Shown in pieces: positions 37,666 to 46,911 of a stretch of 64,000 nucleotides of DNA. The stretch is taken from assembly GCA_963747105.1 (NCBI GenBank), contig CAVVEC010000001.1, positions 62,001-126,000 of the forward strand, written 5' to 3'. This DNA is from CAVVEC01 sp963747105. Lineage in GTDB: Bacteria > Acidobacteriota > Terriglobia > Terriglobales > Acidobacteriaceae. Position numbers and translations under genes: made by a program. Below the pieces are notes generated by a model. It did no database searches, was not told the DNA's origin, and worked only from the letters and a program-made list of their open reading frames with translations. Numbering within the stretch: the first letter of the stretch is position 1; the number at the start of each line of letters is the position of its first letter.

Positions 37666-37896
37666 GTGAGAACTACTGTAGACATACCCGATCCTACCTA
37701 TCGCCAGCTCAAGTCCAGGGCAGCCTTGCGCGGTTGTTCGGTCAAGGAGTTGATTCTGCGCGGTGTAGAGACCGAACTGCACGGCGAAAGGCCGAGAGAA
37801 GCAAAGGGAAGAATTGCGCTACCCCTGATCAAGTCGAAGCGGCCAGGCCGGTTAAGGCTAAGCAATAAGACCATCAATGAAATCATTCTTCCCTGA
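37666..37896 (+). CDS. vapB: ribbon-helix-helix antitoxin (VapB/CopG type)
   Basis: 76 residues from the GTG at 37666 (an ATG at 37648 in frame is an alternative). VRTTVDIPDPTYRQLKSRAA is followed by GCSVKELILRGVE, the ribbon strand and two helices of a MetJ/Arc-type fold. The C-terminal part (IKSKRPGRLRLSNK) should wrap the toxin. The toxin start lies inside its last 20 bases. Two operator-like repeats precede it. Confidence 0.78.
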   Translation: MRTTVDIPDPTYRQLKSRAALRGCSVKELILRGVETELHGERPREAKGRIALPLIKSKRPGRLRLSNKTINEIILP

Positions 37897-38311
37897 TGTG
37901 AACGTGTGGATTGCGTTAGCGTATGAGGGACATCAACATCACGGGTCCGCGTCGGCCTGGTTCTCCGGCCTGAACAGGGACGTAATCTATTTTTGCCGCT
38001 TTACCCAACTGGGTTTGCTGCGCCTTCTGACGCATCCGAGCATCATGCGGGAGGATGTCAGGAGCCAGACCGAGGCATGGCGGATCTACGACGAATTCCT
38101 CCAGGACGAACGGGTTTCATTTCATCCCGAGGCTGACCCCGACCTGGTGGAATCTACCCTGCGCAAACTCACTGCTACCGGCCGTTCATCCTCAAAGCAA
38201 TGGCCGGATGCATACCTGATTGCTTTCGCGCGGGTCGCCGGATTGACGTTAGTCACCTTCGACCGCGGCATGCGCCAGATGACTGCGGGCAACGCCCTGC
38301 TACTCTCTTAG
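37877..38311 (+). CDS. vapC: PIN-domain toxin, VapC type
   Basis: 144 residues. Conserved acidic sites are Asp in FFPDVNVWIALAY, Asp in QWPDAYLIAFARV and Asp in LVTFDRGMRQM, with a further acidic residue in the middle helix region. The phrase DVNVWIALAYEGHQHH is typical of the VapC branch that cleaves tRNA. It overlaps the antitoxin gene by 20 bases. Complete and apparently functional. Confidence 0.82.
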   Translation: MKSFFPDVNVWIALAYEGHQHHGSASAWFSGLNRDVIYFCRFTQLGLLRLLTHPSIMREDVRSQTEAWRIYDEFLQDERVSFHPEADPDLVESTLRKLTATGRSSSKQWPDAYLIAFARVAGLTLVTFDRGMRQMTAGNALLLS

Positions 38312-38380
38312 CGGCGGGATGGTAATGTGAATCTCGCTTCTCGCTTATACTCATCTAATCCGGAAAATCTTCCGTCTCGC

Positions 38381-39308
38381 ATGTCCCTTTCATTTCGCTA
38401 CCGGGCTGTAGCCGTCTTGCTGGCGGTTGTGCCGCTGAGCGGTTGCTTGTTTCGCTCCCACAAAGTCGAGCAACCGCTGGGCGCAGTCGAGTTGAAGACC
38501 GCCACGCAGCAGGAGTTGATCGACTACATCAACACCCAGGCCGCCAAGATCCAGAGCATGCAGGCTACCGTGGACATTGATACCACGGTGGGCGGGGTCA
38601 AGAAAGGCAAGGTCACCGACTACCAGGAAATTCGGGGATACGTGCTGGCCCGCAAACCGGCCATGCTGCGGATGATCGGATTGATGCCCATTGTGCGCAC
38701 GCAGGCCTTCGATATGGTGAGTGATGGCCGGGAATTCAAACTATGGATTCCGCCCAAGAACCGTTTCGTGGTGGGCCGAAACGACGTGGAGACCCACAGT
38801 ACCACGCAACCCATGGAAAATGTCCGTCCGCAGCATATTTATGACGCCCTGCTGCTGCGCAGCATAGATGCGCAGAACGAAATCGCGGTACTGGAAAATG
38901 AAACGGAACTGGTGGCTGATCCCAAGGGCCACAAGGTGCAACGGGCCGACTACGTGATCGATGTGATAGCCAAGGACGATCACGGCTGGTTTCTTTCCCG
39001 CAAGATCGTGTTCAGCCGCACCGATTTGCTTCCTCATCGCCAGCTCATCTACGACGACGGTGGGAACGTCGTGACCAATGCGCTCTACGAGAACTATAAA
39101 GACGGACAACGGAATAAGTTTTCCCTGGCAGATCGAGATTGCGCGGCCGCAGGAGGAGTACGACATCACCCTGGCCCTGGTGAAGCTGGAGCTGAATCGC
39201 CCGCTTGCCGACGACCGGTTCACCCTGGAGCAGCCGGCGGGCGCCGCCGTCGTGCACCTGGACCAGCCGTCGGCGAATTCGACGGCGCCGCCAGCCAGTG
39301 GCCGATAG
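38381..39308 (+). CDS. outer-membrane lipoprotein, DUF4292-like (3' frameshift)
   Basis: The signal with lipobox (LLAVVPLSGCLF) begins the ATG-38381 frame; an upstream in-frame ATG at 38327 is also possible. The mature part (QATVDIDTTVGGVKKGKV, ARKPAMLRMIGLMPIV, FKLWIPPKNRFVVG) resembles LolA/LolB-fold lipid carriers of the DUF4292 kind. The frame fails at KDGQRNKF near 39103. Removing one G from GACGGACAAC gives DDNGISFPWQIEIARPQEEY and a stop at 39308. The following gene is an ABC permease in the same direction, so both may serve lipid or lipoprotein traffic. Confidence 0.72.
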
Positions 39309-39379
39309 AATCGGCAATATCCAGTTAGCCTTTGGCCGGAGCGCTTCTTGCCGGGGACCAAGTGCTGCTAAATGCTCAC

Positions 39380-40483
39380 ATGCTGAACAAGATGATTGTC
39401 GCCAACCTGGTGCATCGTCCCGTGCGGTCGGTGATCAGCATCGTCGCGATCGCGCTGGAAGTTACCCTGATCCTGCTGATCGTAGGATTGTTTGTGGGCT
39501 TGATGAACGATTCGCGGCAGAGACAGGCGGGCATTGGAGCGGACGTTGTCGTGATGCCGCCGGGTTCATCGTTCATCGTAGGGCTGACCGGCACTCCCAT
39601 GTCCATTAAAGTGGGCAACATTCTGGCGAAACTGCCACACGTTGTAATCGTGGCGCCGGTGGTGACGCAGGTTTCTACCGCGGGGCAGTTGGAGGTGATT
39701 GCCGGCATCGATTTGAAGAGCTACGAAGGCTTATCCGGGCCCTTTCACTACCTGCAAGGCGGCCCGTTTCGCGGCCCGGATGACGCGCTGGTGGACGAGC
39801 TGTTTGCCCGGGTCAAGCATATTAAGCTGGGCGACACCGTTGAAATGCTGAACCACAATTTTCGCGTGGCGGGCATCGTGGAGCCGGGCAAGGGGGCGCG
39901 GAAATTTGTCGAGATCGGGGCGCTGCAGGATTTGATTGGCGCTCAGGGCAAGGCCACGCTCTTCTACTTGAAGCTGGACAATCCAGAAAACGCCGACGCC
40001 GTGGTAGATGAGATCAAGAGCGTGCCCGGCATGGAGAAGTACGTTGCCACCTCCATGACCTATTATCTCTCGATGATGACCACCAGCAACTACCCGGGCC
40101 TTTCCAAAGTGATTGACTTCGTGATTGCGATTGCCATGATTGTAGGCTTCATCGCGATCTTTCAGGCCATGTACACCGCGGTAATGGAGCGCACGCGCGA
40201 GATCGGTATTCTGAAGTCGCTGGGCGCCTCGAAGCTTTACATTGTGAACGTGATCCTGCGGGAGACGGTGCTGCTGGCGATCGCGGGCATTCTCGTAGGG
40301 GTGGTGTTCAGCCTGGCGGCGCGGGCCGGGATTGATGGCCGTTCAACCCTTCGCGTGGTGGTGACCGGCGGCTGGATTCTCAGGGCAACACTGATTGCTA
40401 TCATCGGGGCCATCTTGGGCGCGCTCTATCCGGCTTACAAAGCCGCGCAGAAGGACCCGATTGATGCGCTAGCGTATGAGTGA
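39380..40483 (+). CDS. MacB/FtsX-type ABC transporter permease
   Basis: A 367-residue permease from the ATG at 39380. The topology is one N-terminal helix (VISIVAIALEVTLILLIVGLFV), a large periplasmic domain, then three helices at the C-terminus with the MacB/FtsX block AVMERTREIGILKSLGASKL and a final GALYPAYKAAQKDPIDAL. This fold works in mechanotransmission or lipoprotein release with a separate ATPase, which is not in the window. It follows the lipoprotein gene by about 70 bases. Confidence 0.85.
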   Translation: MLNKMIVANLVHRPVRSVISIVAIALEVTLILLIVGLFVGLMNDSRQRQAGIGADVVVMPPGSSFIVGLTGTPMSIKVGNILAKLPHVVIVAPVVTQVSTAGQLEVIAGIDLKSYEGLSGPFHYLQGGPFRGPDDALVDELFARVKHIKLGDTVEMLNHNFRVAGIVEPGKGARKFVEIGALQDLIGAQGKATLFYLKLDNPENADAVVDEIKSVPGMEKYVATSMTYYLSMMTTSNYPGLSKVIDFVIAIAMIVGFIAIFQAMYTAVMERTREIGILKSLGASKLYIVNVILRETVLLAIAGILVGVVFSLAARAGIDGRSTLRVVVTGGWILRATLIAIIGAILGALYPAYKAAQKDPIDALAYE

Positions 40484-40735
40484 AGGGTCGAGCCCACCAC
40501 TGCGCCTTCGTGCCTGCCGTTTTGTTCCCTCTTCGGCGTTTAGCGCTGCCCAGTAGTAACAACGGTCGTACGGGTTGGAGCTCGCGGCCAGGCAGTGTTC
40601 AATGTCCGGCCATTGAGCCATGTCTACGTCCCAGTTGCGAAACTCTCCATAGGGTACCCTCAACGGATAACTACTTTCGCCGTTTACTTTCGGATTGTTC
40701 ACGTGTATCCCGAAAAACGTGCTCGGGATCGCTGG
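40469..40735 (-). pseudogene. remnant of an exported glycoside-hydrolase-like protein
   Basis: The minus frame reads STFFGIHVNNPKVNGES, then YPLRVPYGEFRNWDVDMAQW and PDIE, which resembles the beginning of the mature part of acidobacterial glycosidase-like proteins (FFGMH...P.VPFG..R.WD). It runs into a tail without homology and has no complete domain. Upstream it merges with a dispersed intergenic repeat. Weakly supported. Confidence 0.35.
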
Positions 40736-40919
40736 TTGCTGGCTCTGCGCAGAAAGAGCCAATGTGTGGAAAGGCGTTGATGGGGTCTTTCGACTGCGCC
40801 GGGACGCTGGCAAGCCAGCGCCCCCGCTCCGCTCAAGATGACAGGAAAGAACGGGCGCATTTCTCATTGACCGCATCAGGCGCGCGCTGGATAATCATAG
40901 TCCCCGCCTGGAGGAGAGT

Positions 40920-41654
40920 ATGAAGTTGCCCCGCCGATCCCTGAGTCCCTTACCGCTGGCAGAGCCTTGGCGACGCCGCCTGGATTCTTACACCCTTGCT
41001 GCCACGGCGGCAGGAGTTGGAACGCTGGCTCTGGCACTCCCTGCTGAGGGCAAAATTGTTTACACTCCAGCCCACCTCGTCATGAGCACTTCAAACCCGC
41101 AGCATTTCTATCCTCTCGACGTCAACCATGATGGGGTCAAAGACTTCAGCTTCAGTGCCTACGCTTGGACGGGCATGAGCAGCCAGGAAGCCTTTCTGCG
41201 GTGCAACCCTAGTTTTAATGTAGGGAACGCCGTTTTGGGGAATGTGACGAGTCTAGGGCGCCATGAGGACGAAGGCGCATTCCTGCGCGGGGTTCGCGTT
41301 GGGGCCGGGCCTTACGCTAGTCACGATACGATGGCGTTCGCAGACAGCGTTCGTGGGAATTTGGGTTTTCAGGGGCCGTGGGCCAATGGCGGCAAGGGGG
41401 TCAAGGACCGCTACCTTGGCCTGAAGTTTGCCATCAACGGCAAGACGCACTACGGCTGGGCCCGGCTCAATGTGAAAGTCGGCTATAGCTTTGAGGTTTA
41501 CATCAAGGCGACGCTGACCGGTTACGCCTACGAAACCGTTCCCAACAAGGCCATCATCACGGGCGAGACCAAGGGCAAAGATGTCATCACGCTTCAGCCT
41601 GCCAGCCTTGGAGCTTTGGCAGCAGGAGCCGCGGCACGCCATACCTTGAAATAA
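40920..41654 (+). CDS. exported WRR-tail family protein, member 3 (tail eroded)
   Basis: 244 residues. The signal region is YTLAATAAGVGTLALALPAEG, cleaved before KIVYTPAHLV. Also present are LDVNHDGVKDFSF (calcium-loop-like), VKDRYLGLKFAINGKTHYGW, and LTGYAYETVPNKAIITGE. It ends DVITLQPASLGALAAGAAARHTLK, so the small-residue part of the tail is present but the WRR end is gone. Preceded by GGAGGAGAGT as ribosome binding site. Function unknown, exported. Confidence 0.72.
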   Translation: MKLPRRSLSPLPLAEPWRRRLDSYTLAATAAGVGTLALALPAEGKIVYTPAHLVMSTSNPQHFYPLDVNHDGVKDFSFSAYAWTGMSSQEAFLRCNPSFNVGNAVLGNVTSLGRHEDEGAFLRGVRVGAGPYASHDTMAFADSVRGNLGFQGPWANGGKGVKDRYLGLKFAINGKTHYGWARLNVKVGYSFEVYIKATLTGYAYETVPNKAIITGETKGKDVITLQPASLGALAAGAAARHTLK

Positions 41655-41768
41655 TGAAGCCCGATTGGAAAGTTGTAGGGCTTCGACTCCAGAAGTCTCT
41701 GCTCCGGAGTTGCGTGGGCCCGCACAGCGGCAAAAAGCGACTCTGCTAAACTGCTGCTAGCGCCGTCC

Positions 41769-41858
41769 GGAGGGATGCGTGAGCGGTTGAAACGGGTGGT
41801 CTTGAAAACCACTGTACCCGGAAGGGTACCGGGGGTTCGAATCCCTCTCCCTCCGCCA
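41769..41858 (+). tRNA. tRNA-Ser (anticodon TGA)
   Basis: Ninety bases including an encoded CCA. Acceptor stem GGAGGGA pairs with TCCCTCC, the anticodon loop has CTTGAAA (TGA), a long variable arm as in class II tRNAs (TACCC...GGGTA), and the T loop is GGTTCGAATCC. Confidence 0.93.
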
Positions 41859-41899
41859 TTAGTTCGTCCGCTTTCCCAAAACCGGGAAGGAGCAACTTC

Positions 41900-42676
41900 A
41901 TGAACCCAGCGCAGTGGGCGATTGTGGTGTCCCTCATTTTGTTTCTTGGGATCGTGGCATGCCTCGAGATCGGCTACCGCATGGGCCGCCGTTGTTCCGA
42001 CCACTACCCGGGATCAGCGCACGAAGGCATCGGCGTCATCGAAGCTGCAGTTTTCGCGCTGCTCGGTCTGCTTCTGGGTTTTTCCTTCGCGGGTGGGATG
42101 TCCCGTCTCGACGCCAGGCGGCAATTAATCGTGCAGGAGGCCAATGACATCGGCACCGCCTATCTCCGACTCGACGAGCTTCCAGCCAGCGAGCAACCCG
42201 CGATGCGCTCCCTGTTTCGGGAGTACATTGCGACCCGGCTGCGCGCGTACGAGAAGCTTCCAGACCTGCAGGCGGCCGACGCGGAGATCGCAAGCGCCGC
42301 GCAAGTCCAACAGGAGATCTGGGCGCGGGCAGTGATTGCGGGCCGTGCGGACCCGACTCAGAACACCGCCAGGCTCCTGTTGCCAGCACTTAATGAGATG
42401 ATCGACGTGACCACGGCGCGGACCATCGTGCTGCACGCCCATCTGCCTTCATTGATTTTTGCTCTGTTGATGTGTGTTGCGCTCCTGAGCGGCTGGCTCG
42501 CGCGCTATGCCATGGCGAAACGAAAAGGCCGAAGTTGGGCCCACATGCTTGTTTATGCCGCTGTCATTTCCGCCACGGTCTATGTGGTACTCGATCTGGA
42601 CTACCCCCGTTCCGGTTTGATTCACCTCAATAGCGCGGATAGCGCTCTGATCAAGTTGCGCGATTCAATCCGCTAG
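41900..42676 (+). CDS. DUF4239-like (bestrophin-like) membrane protein
   Basis: 258 residues. There are two transmembrane segments at the N-terminus (AIVVSLILFLGIVACLEIGY, then FALLGLLLGFSFAGGM), a cytoplasmic or periplasmic helical domain with ANDIGTAYLRLDELP, and two C-terminal segments (LIFALLMCVALLSGWLARYA, MLVYAAVISATVYVVLDLDY). The phrase DLDYPRSGLIHLN near the end is typical of DUF4239 proteins, a bestrophin-like channel family of unknown physiological role. Confidence 0.75.
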   Translation: MNPAQWAIVVSLILFLGIVACLEIGYRMGRRCSDHYPGSAHEGIGVIEAAVFALLGLLLGFSFAGGMSRLDARRQLIVQEANDIGTAYLRLDELPASEQPAMRSLFREYIATRLRAYEKLPDLQAADAEIASAAQVQQEIWARAVIAGRADPTQNTARLLLPALNEMIDVTTARTIVLHAHLPSLIFALLMCVALLSGWLARYAMAKRKGRSWAHMLVYAAVISATVYVVLDLDYPRSGLIHLNSADSALIKLRDSIR

Positions 42677-42713
42677 CGCGGATTGCGGCGACAACTGCCT
42701 GGCGGTGGACGAA

Positions 42714-44261
42714 TCACTTCTTTTTCGAGTACAGGAGAATCTGCACTCCGGGGAAGTCCTTCTGCTCGACGATGGCGTAGGCAGTTGTCAGCAGGTTGGA
42801 CAGTTCCGTGGCCCGCGAATCCAGCAGCCCCGAGGGAGTTCTCGTGTAACTCAGCACCAGCCACGCACGCTCATGCTGCGGCAGTTGACGCTCAAGCTGG
42901 GCGTCATTCGGCTTCTCGACGAAATCCAGGAATGTGATGTGGTCGGCGTGATGGGGATAAAGCACCACCGGCTCAACCGCACCAGCGCCCAGCCGCGAAT
43001 CATAAAACTCGTAGGGCATGCGGCCCATGGGGACGTGAAACAACACGGCATCCCCGGGCTGAGCGTGGTTGAGCAGATACTGGGTTGCGGCGCGCCAGTC
43101 GTCGCGCTGAATGTCAATATCTTGCCGGTACTCGGAGACGGTTGCGCGAAAAGAGAGCACGAGAAAAAACAAGACAGCGGGCACGATGAGCCAGGCGGCG
43201 CGAAGACGGTCGATGCCGCACGCCGCGAGCACACACAGAGCGGGCAAACACGAAATGAAGTATCGGGGAACAAACAGCGGTTTGGCCAACGACGCCCCAA
43301 GCACAACCAGGGGAGGAAAAACCACCCACAGCACAAGAAAGCGGTAACGCCAGTGCTCCCACGAGACCCGCCACGCTTTTTGCGCGGGCGGGAATGGGAG
43401 CAGCGCTGCCAGACCTGCCAGCCCGTAGGCCAACAGCAACAACGGCCCGCCGTTCCCTGTGAAATGCAGCGCGAAGAGCCAGAGGTCCTTCAGTCCCGGC
43501 CGCTGCACCCAGCGCAGCGGGCCTGCTCCGGTGGTGGCTACGAACGCCGCAACGGGGGAAACCATCAGCGCGATCCAGCGCCAATCGTTTCTGATCTGCG
43601 GGGGGGCCTGCTCCCGATCCAGAAAACGCAAAGAGAGCCATTGCGCCAACAGGAGCAGCCCGGAGAAAAAGTGAGCATAAACTGCGAGAGCACTGCTGAG
43701 AACATACGCAGTCCGGTTGAGGCGGGACGGCTCGGCCAAAATCTTCAGAAAATACCAGCTGGAGAGCAGGCCAAGGAACACCATCAGCGGGTAGCTGCGC
43801 GCCTCCTGCGAATACTCGACATGGTAGGCATTGACCGCCAGCAGCGCGGCTGCGATCAGACCCACCCGTGAGTCAAACAAGCGGCGGCCTAACAGATAGA
43901 CGATCGGGATTGAGGCAATCGCAAAAATCGTGGAAAGCGCGCGCACCTGGGATTCGCTAATTCCCAGGTGCAACCAGGGACGGAGAAGAAGATAGTAGAG
44001 CGACATGTTGGCTTCGCGCCGCCACAGAATGCGCACAAAGTTGTAGCCATCGAGGCGGGCAATCGCGACACTGACTCCTTCGTCAAACCACAGAGATTTC
44101 GAGCCAAGCGAGTGGAAACGAAGGACCGCAGCCACTCCGGTGATCCCAGCAAGCAGGCAGAGGTCCAGCGGCGAAGCATGTTGCCGAGGCCAGCGCAAGC
44201 CCGAGCGTTGCCCCACGGAGGGTGCGTGAGCGGCATCGGAGAGAGTGGCGTTAGCCTTCAC
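42714..44261 (-). CDS. GT39-like (ArnT/PMT-type) membrane glycosyltransferase
   Basis: 515 residues with about eleven hydrophobic segments. The first periplasmic loop has the acidic motif SLGSKSLWFDEGVSVAIARL, as in polyprenyl-phosphate sugar transferases (Asp-Glu catalytic pair), and the second has AYHVEYSQEARSYP. Such enzymes transfer a sugar from undecaprenyl phosphate onto lipid or protein in the periplasm; the acceptor is unknown. It ends convergent with the DUF4239 gene. Confidence 0.82.
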   Translation of the reverse strand: MKANATLSDAAHAPSVGQRSGLRWPRQHASPLDLCLLAGITGVAAVLRFHSLGSKSLWFDEGVSVAIARLDGYNFVRILWRREANMSLYYLLLRPWLHLGISESQVRALSTIFAIASIPIVYLLGRRLFDSRVGLIAAALLAVNAYHVEYSQEARSYPLMVFLGLLSSWYFLKILAEPSRLNRTAYVLSSALAVYAHFFSGLLLLAQWLSLRFLDREQAPPQIRNDWRWIALMVSPVAAFVATTGAGPLRWVQRPGLKDLWLFALHFTGNGGPLLLLAYGLAGLAALLPFPPAQKAWRVSWEHWRYRFLVLWVVFPPLVVLGASLAKPLFVPRYFISCLPALCVLAACGIDRLRAAWLIVPAVLFFLVLSFRATVSEYRQDIDIQRDDWRAATQYLLNHAQPGDAVLFHVPMGRMPYEFYDSRLGAGAVEPVVLYPHHADHITFLDFVEKPNDAQLERQLPQHERAWLVLSYTRTPSGLLDSRATELSNLLTTAYAIVEQKDFPGVQILLYSKKK

Positions 44262-44318
44262 GACGGACTTCCATCGTACCGCGAATCGGTGGAATCGCGA
44301 ATCGGCGCGCTGCAGTGG

Positions 44319-44346
44319 GAATTGGTGGCGGCGGTAGGACTCGAAC
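44319..44346. repeat. 28-bp duplicate of the tRNA-Met 3' end
   Basis: Identical to 44412-44439, the CCA end, acceptor strand and part of the T arm of the tRNA-Met gene plus four bases outside. It lies about 90 bases to the left of the intact copy. It may be a scar of an earlier integration at the same tRNA. Confidence 0.6.
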
Positions 44347-44415
44347 TTGAGGCGTTTACGCGGCGTCTGAGCCGCGTGCCGAAATCCTGAGCGCAGCGAA
44401 GGACCTGGATCGAAT

Positions 44416-44492
44416 TGGTGGCGGCGGTAGGACTCGAACCTACGACCTACGGATTATGAGACCGTCGCTCTAACCACCTGAGCTACACCGCC
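44416..44492 (-). tRNA. tRNA-Met (anticodon CAT)
   Basis: Seventy-seven bases including CCA. Acceptor GGCGGTG pairs with CGCCGCC (one G-T), the D loop has AGCTCAGGTGGTTAGAGC, and the anticodon loop is CTCATAA (CAT). Could also be a tRNA-Ile2 if the C34 is modified to lysidine, but elongator Met is the default. Its 5' half is part of the 43-bp direct repeat bounding the integrative element, so the element supplied this half and the current promoter. Confidence 0.92.
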
Positions 44493-44496
44493 ACGG
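44454..44496. repeat. attL, 43-bp direct repeat
   Basis: Covers the first 39 bases of the tRNA-Met gene (acceptor strand, D arm, anticodon) plus four bases upstream of it. Identical to 58708-58750. Confidence 0.92.
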
Positions 44497-44534
44497 TTTA
44501 TTTACAATAACTTACCTATGTTACCATCGTGATC

Positions 44535-44552
44535 TTTAGAACATCTTAGAAC
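44535..44552. repeat. left inner arm repeat TTTAGAACATCTTAGAAC
   Basis: Two TTAGAAC units nine bases apart, just inside attL and before the integrase gene. The same motif with one extra base occurs just inside attR (58594-58612). Placement at both inner ends suggests binding sites for the integrase or an excision factor. Confidence 0.5.
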
Positions 44553-44587
44553 ATTTGCTATGATTGAGCCTGCAACCGGGAGGAAGC

Positions 44588-45737
44588 ATGGCTTATCAGC
44601 AAGGTTCCATTTACCTGCACGGCGGCACATGGTATCTCAAGTATCGCACAACTGAAAAGGGAGAGCGACTCCACAAGACCGTAACCCTCTGCCGTCGTGA
44701 CGATCTGCACCGCAGTAAGAAATCCGTCCTTCCTCTCCGTGATGAATTCATGCGAACGGTCAATCAGGAGAACGGTCAGAAGAAGCCATCCAAAGACATG
44801 AAGATCGTCACGTTCTGGAATCAATACCTAAAGCACTACGGCGAGGAGATTGTCCCACTGACGGGCGCAACCAGAATGAAGCCAAGTACGCTCAGGGGGT
44901 ACAAACAAATCTGGTCGCAGCACCTGAAGACTCATTTTGGTGAGATGACAGTTCAGGAGTACACACCGAAGATCGGCACACGTTTCCTCCGCACGCTGGC
45001 GGCTACGCAGTGCAAGACAACGCTGAAGCATATCCGGGCGCTCTTGTGCTCAATCTTCAAGTACGCAGTGCAAGAGGAAATCATTCTCGTCAACCCTATC
45101 CACGACGTGCTGATGCCCGAGGACGCAATTGAATCCGCTTCGACGAAGCATTACACCATCGAAGAGGCTGAGAACATTATCTCCGCTCTGAAAGAGCATG
45201 TTGATTGTCAACTCATTATGGCGTTGAGTTGCTTCTTGGCGCTTAGGCCGAGCGAGATTTGCGGCTGCCGTTGGGAGGATTTCGATTCTGAATACCTGCA
45301 CATAAGGCGGGCCGTGGTACGCGGGGTACTCGGTACGCCGAAGACTAAAGAAAGCGTCGCGGACATTCCGCTCGTGGATCAGAGAATCATTATTCCGCTT
45401 GAACTGTGGCGTACGAAGTGCGGGAATCCGGCTGAAGGCTTCGTCTTTCAAAACGGCGACGGTGGCCACTTGCACGATTCTGGGCATGGTCGTTGCCAAG
45501 AAAATCCGCCCGGCTGTGGCCAAAGCAAAGTTGACTTGGAAGGGATTGTACGCCGGGAGACGAGGGGCCTGCACCGCTGCCGTCGAAGCTACGGGCGGAA
45601 ACTACGCGGTTGCTCAGCAACTTCTGCGGCACCGATCCATGGCTACGACTTTGAACGTCTACAAAAAGCAGATTACCGAGGAAGCATTCAGAACTGGCAT
45701 GAAGCAGCTTGCTGCCAAGAATGGCGGTGAACACTGA
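44588..45737 (+). CDS. tyrosine site-specific integrase (one frameshift)
   Basis: From the ATG at 44588 (GGGAGGAAGC upstream). The N-terminal part is an SH3-like and SAM-like core-binding region (GGTWYLKYRTTEKGERLHK, STLRGYKQIWSQHLKTHFGE); the catalytic domain has the first Arg in LALRPSEICGCRWEDF. The frame breaks after GGHLHD near 45479. Removing one T from GATTCTGG gives DLGMVVAKKIRPAVAKAKLT and the C-terminal LLRHRSMATTLNVYKKQ with the catalytic Tyr. Total about 382 residues. It should catalyse integration into and excision from tRNA-Met. Confidence 0.85.
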
Positions 45738-46043
45738 CGCTGATCCCGTGTTTATACAGTTTTCGCAAAGGCATTTTGCGCTTCGGAAATGAAATATTGC
45801 CCTTGCCCTTGTTGCCGGAGAGTCCGCGATTATGCCAGCGGGTTGCTTTTGCAGTCTTGCTTCATTACTTCGCCGGGGAGCAACGGGCAGAATGCAAGGC
45901 GCACGCTTGCACAGGCAGCTTGCAAGGCGGATCACGGTTGCTGCGCCTCATTTTTTTCTGTCGCTCTCGGACGCGCTCAGTGCGTCAAGCTCTCGCAGCA
46001 ATCACAAGTGCAATCACAGAAAACCGCTGCGTATACGTGGAGC
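45738..46043. other. non-coding or unrecognised stretch behind the integrase
   Basis: About 300 bases with only weak short frames. It contains the small inverted repeat CGCAAA...TTTGCG (about 45764-45781) just after the integrase stop. No gene supported. Confidence 0.35.
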
Positions 46044-46244
46044 ATGAGTGTAGCGGATTTAGACATTGCTGTAGCGGACATTCTCGTGCAGGCCGCGACC
46101 GCAGTGGGCTGCGGCCCGGTGCCGATTGAACTGGTCGCGGGCCAGCGTAGAGATACGCTTCGGACACTGGCAACCATGGAGAACAATTATGGGCCACAAA
46201 CGCAAAGATCAGGAATTCAAACTTCAACTCGCAAAGCGTTCTGA
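46044..46244 (+). CDS. possible small protein
   Basis: 66 residues from the ATG at 46044 (GGAGC just before). The N-terminal part, MSVADLDIAVADILVQAATA, looks like an amphipathic helix; the end is compositionally poor. Overlaps the next small frame by 56 bases. Weak evidence. Confidence 0.3.
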   Translation: MSVADLDIAVADILVQAATAVGCGPVPIELVAGQRRDTLRTLATMENNYGPQTQRSGIQTSTRKAF

Positions 46245-46338
46245 TGAGCTTAAGACCGAGCGAAGGTCTCCGGCAGAACTACGAGCTTTGCTTCTCGCAG
46301 TATTGGGAAACCTAAGGGACGCATCGAAGCAACAATGA
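46189..46338 (+). CDS. possible 49-residue charged protein
   Basis: From the ATG at 46189 with GGAGAAC eight bases upstream. The sequence MGHKRKDQEFKLQLAKRSDE continues to LRALLLAVLGNLRDASKQQ: a basic start followed by a helical segment. Could be a small DNA-binding or regulatory protein of the element. Weak to moderate evidence. Confidence 0.35.
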   Translation: MGHKRKDQEFKLQLAKRSDELKTERRSPAELRALLLAVLGNLRDASKQQ

Positions 46339-46911
46339 ACCCACCGGAGCATATCGGCATGGATGCCTGCCCGGTCATCAGATCAGGTGCACGGGCAAGC
46401 ATGCATTGCGACCAGACTGTTTAAGACGTTGGGCCGAGTCGGTGGTGGAATTCGCAGGGCAAAGATTGCAGTCGTTGACACTGCGTTCCTCAAGGCGTGC
46501 GGCATCGCGCCACTACAGGAATGCTCCCCAACTAAGCCGTACATCCGACGCATCATCTCCCCGCTCCTGATCAACAAACTTGTAACTGCCTGAACTCGAC
46601 CGTGCCGGGTGCAGTGGCAAGGCTCCATGTGTCGGACATAGGGCAGGGTTTCTACCTCCCGCCTTCCAGTCGCCGACGGCTCTTCTGGGTACCGTCCCAC
46701 GTGCCGCAACCCGCGTGCGGTATCACATCACAGCCAACGGTGATGCCTGCTATTGCAAGGGTTAGCCAAAGGAGTAAACCTATTGGTGACTAAGCGTCTC
46801 GCCTCTCCGAAGAGCAGTTCCCGCCAGTTGAGACGCAGCACCCCCTGAGGCGAATGACCCGAATTCCGGGAACGTATTTCCATCAGACAAGGGCATTTTA
46901 TGGAGGCAGTC
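46339..46911. other. 570-base gap before the trypco2 gene, one repeat copy
   Basis: No convincing gene. It contains the first copy of the 41-bp repeat (46529-46569). The last 20 bases hold the ribosome binding site of the trypco2 gene. Confidence 0.4.
46529..46569. repeat. 41-bp repeat, left copy
   Basis: Matches 49702-49742 with one mismatch. In one plus frame both copies encode TKPYIRRIIS; on the minus strand both give a GGGAG site followed by ATGATGCGTCGGATGTACGG. The two copies lie on either side of the trypco2-subtilase pair. Confidence 0.7.

Noticed and set aside
42705..43871. Plus-strand frame of 388 codons
   Set aside because: Antisense to the GT39-like glycosyltransferase, which has transmembrane periodicity and catalytic loop motifs.
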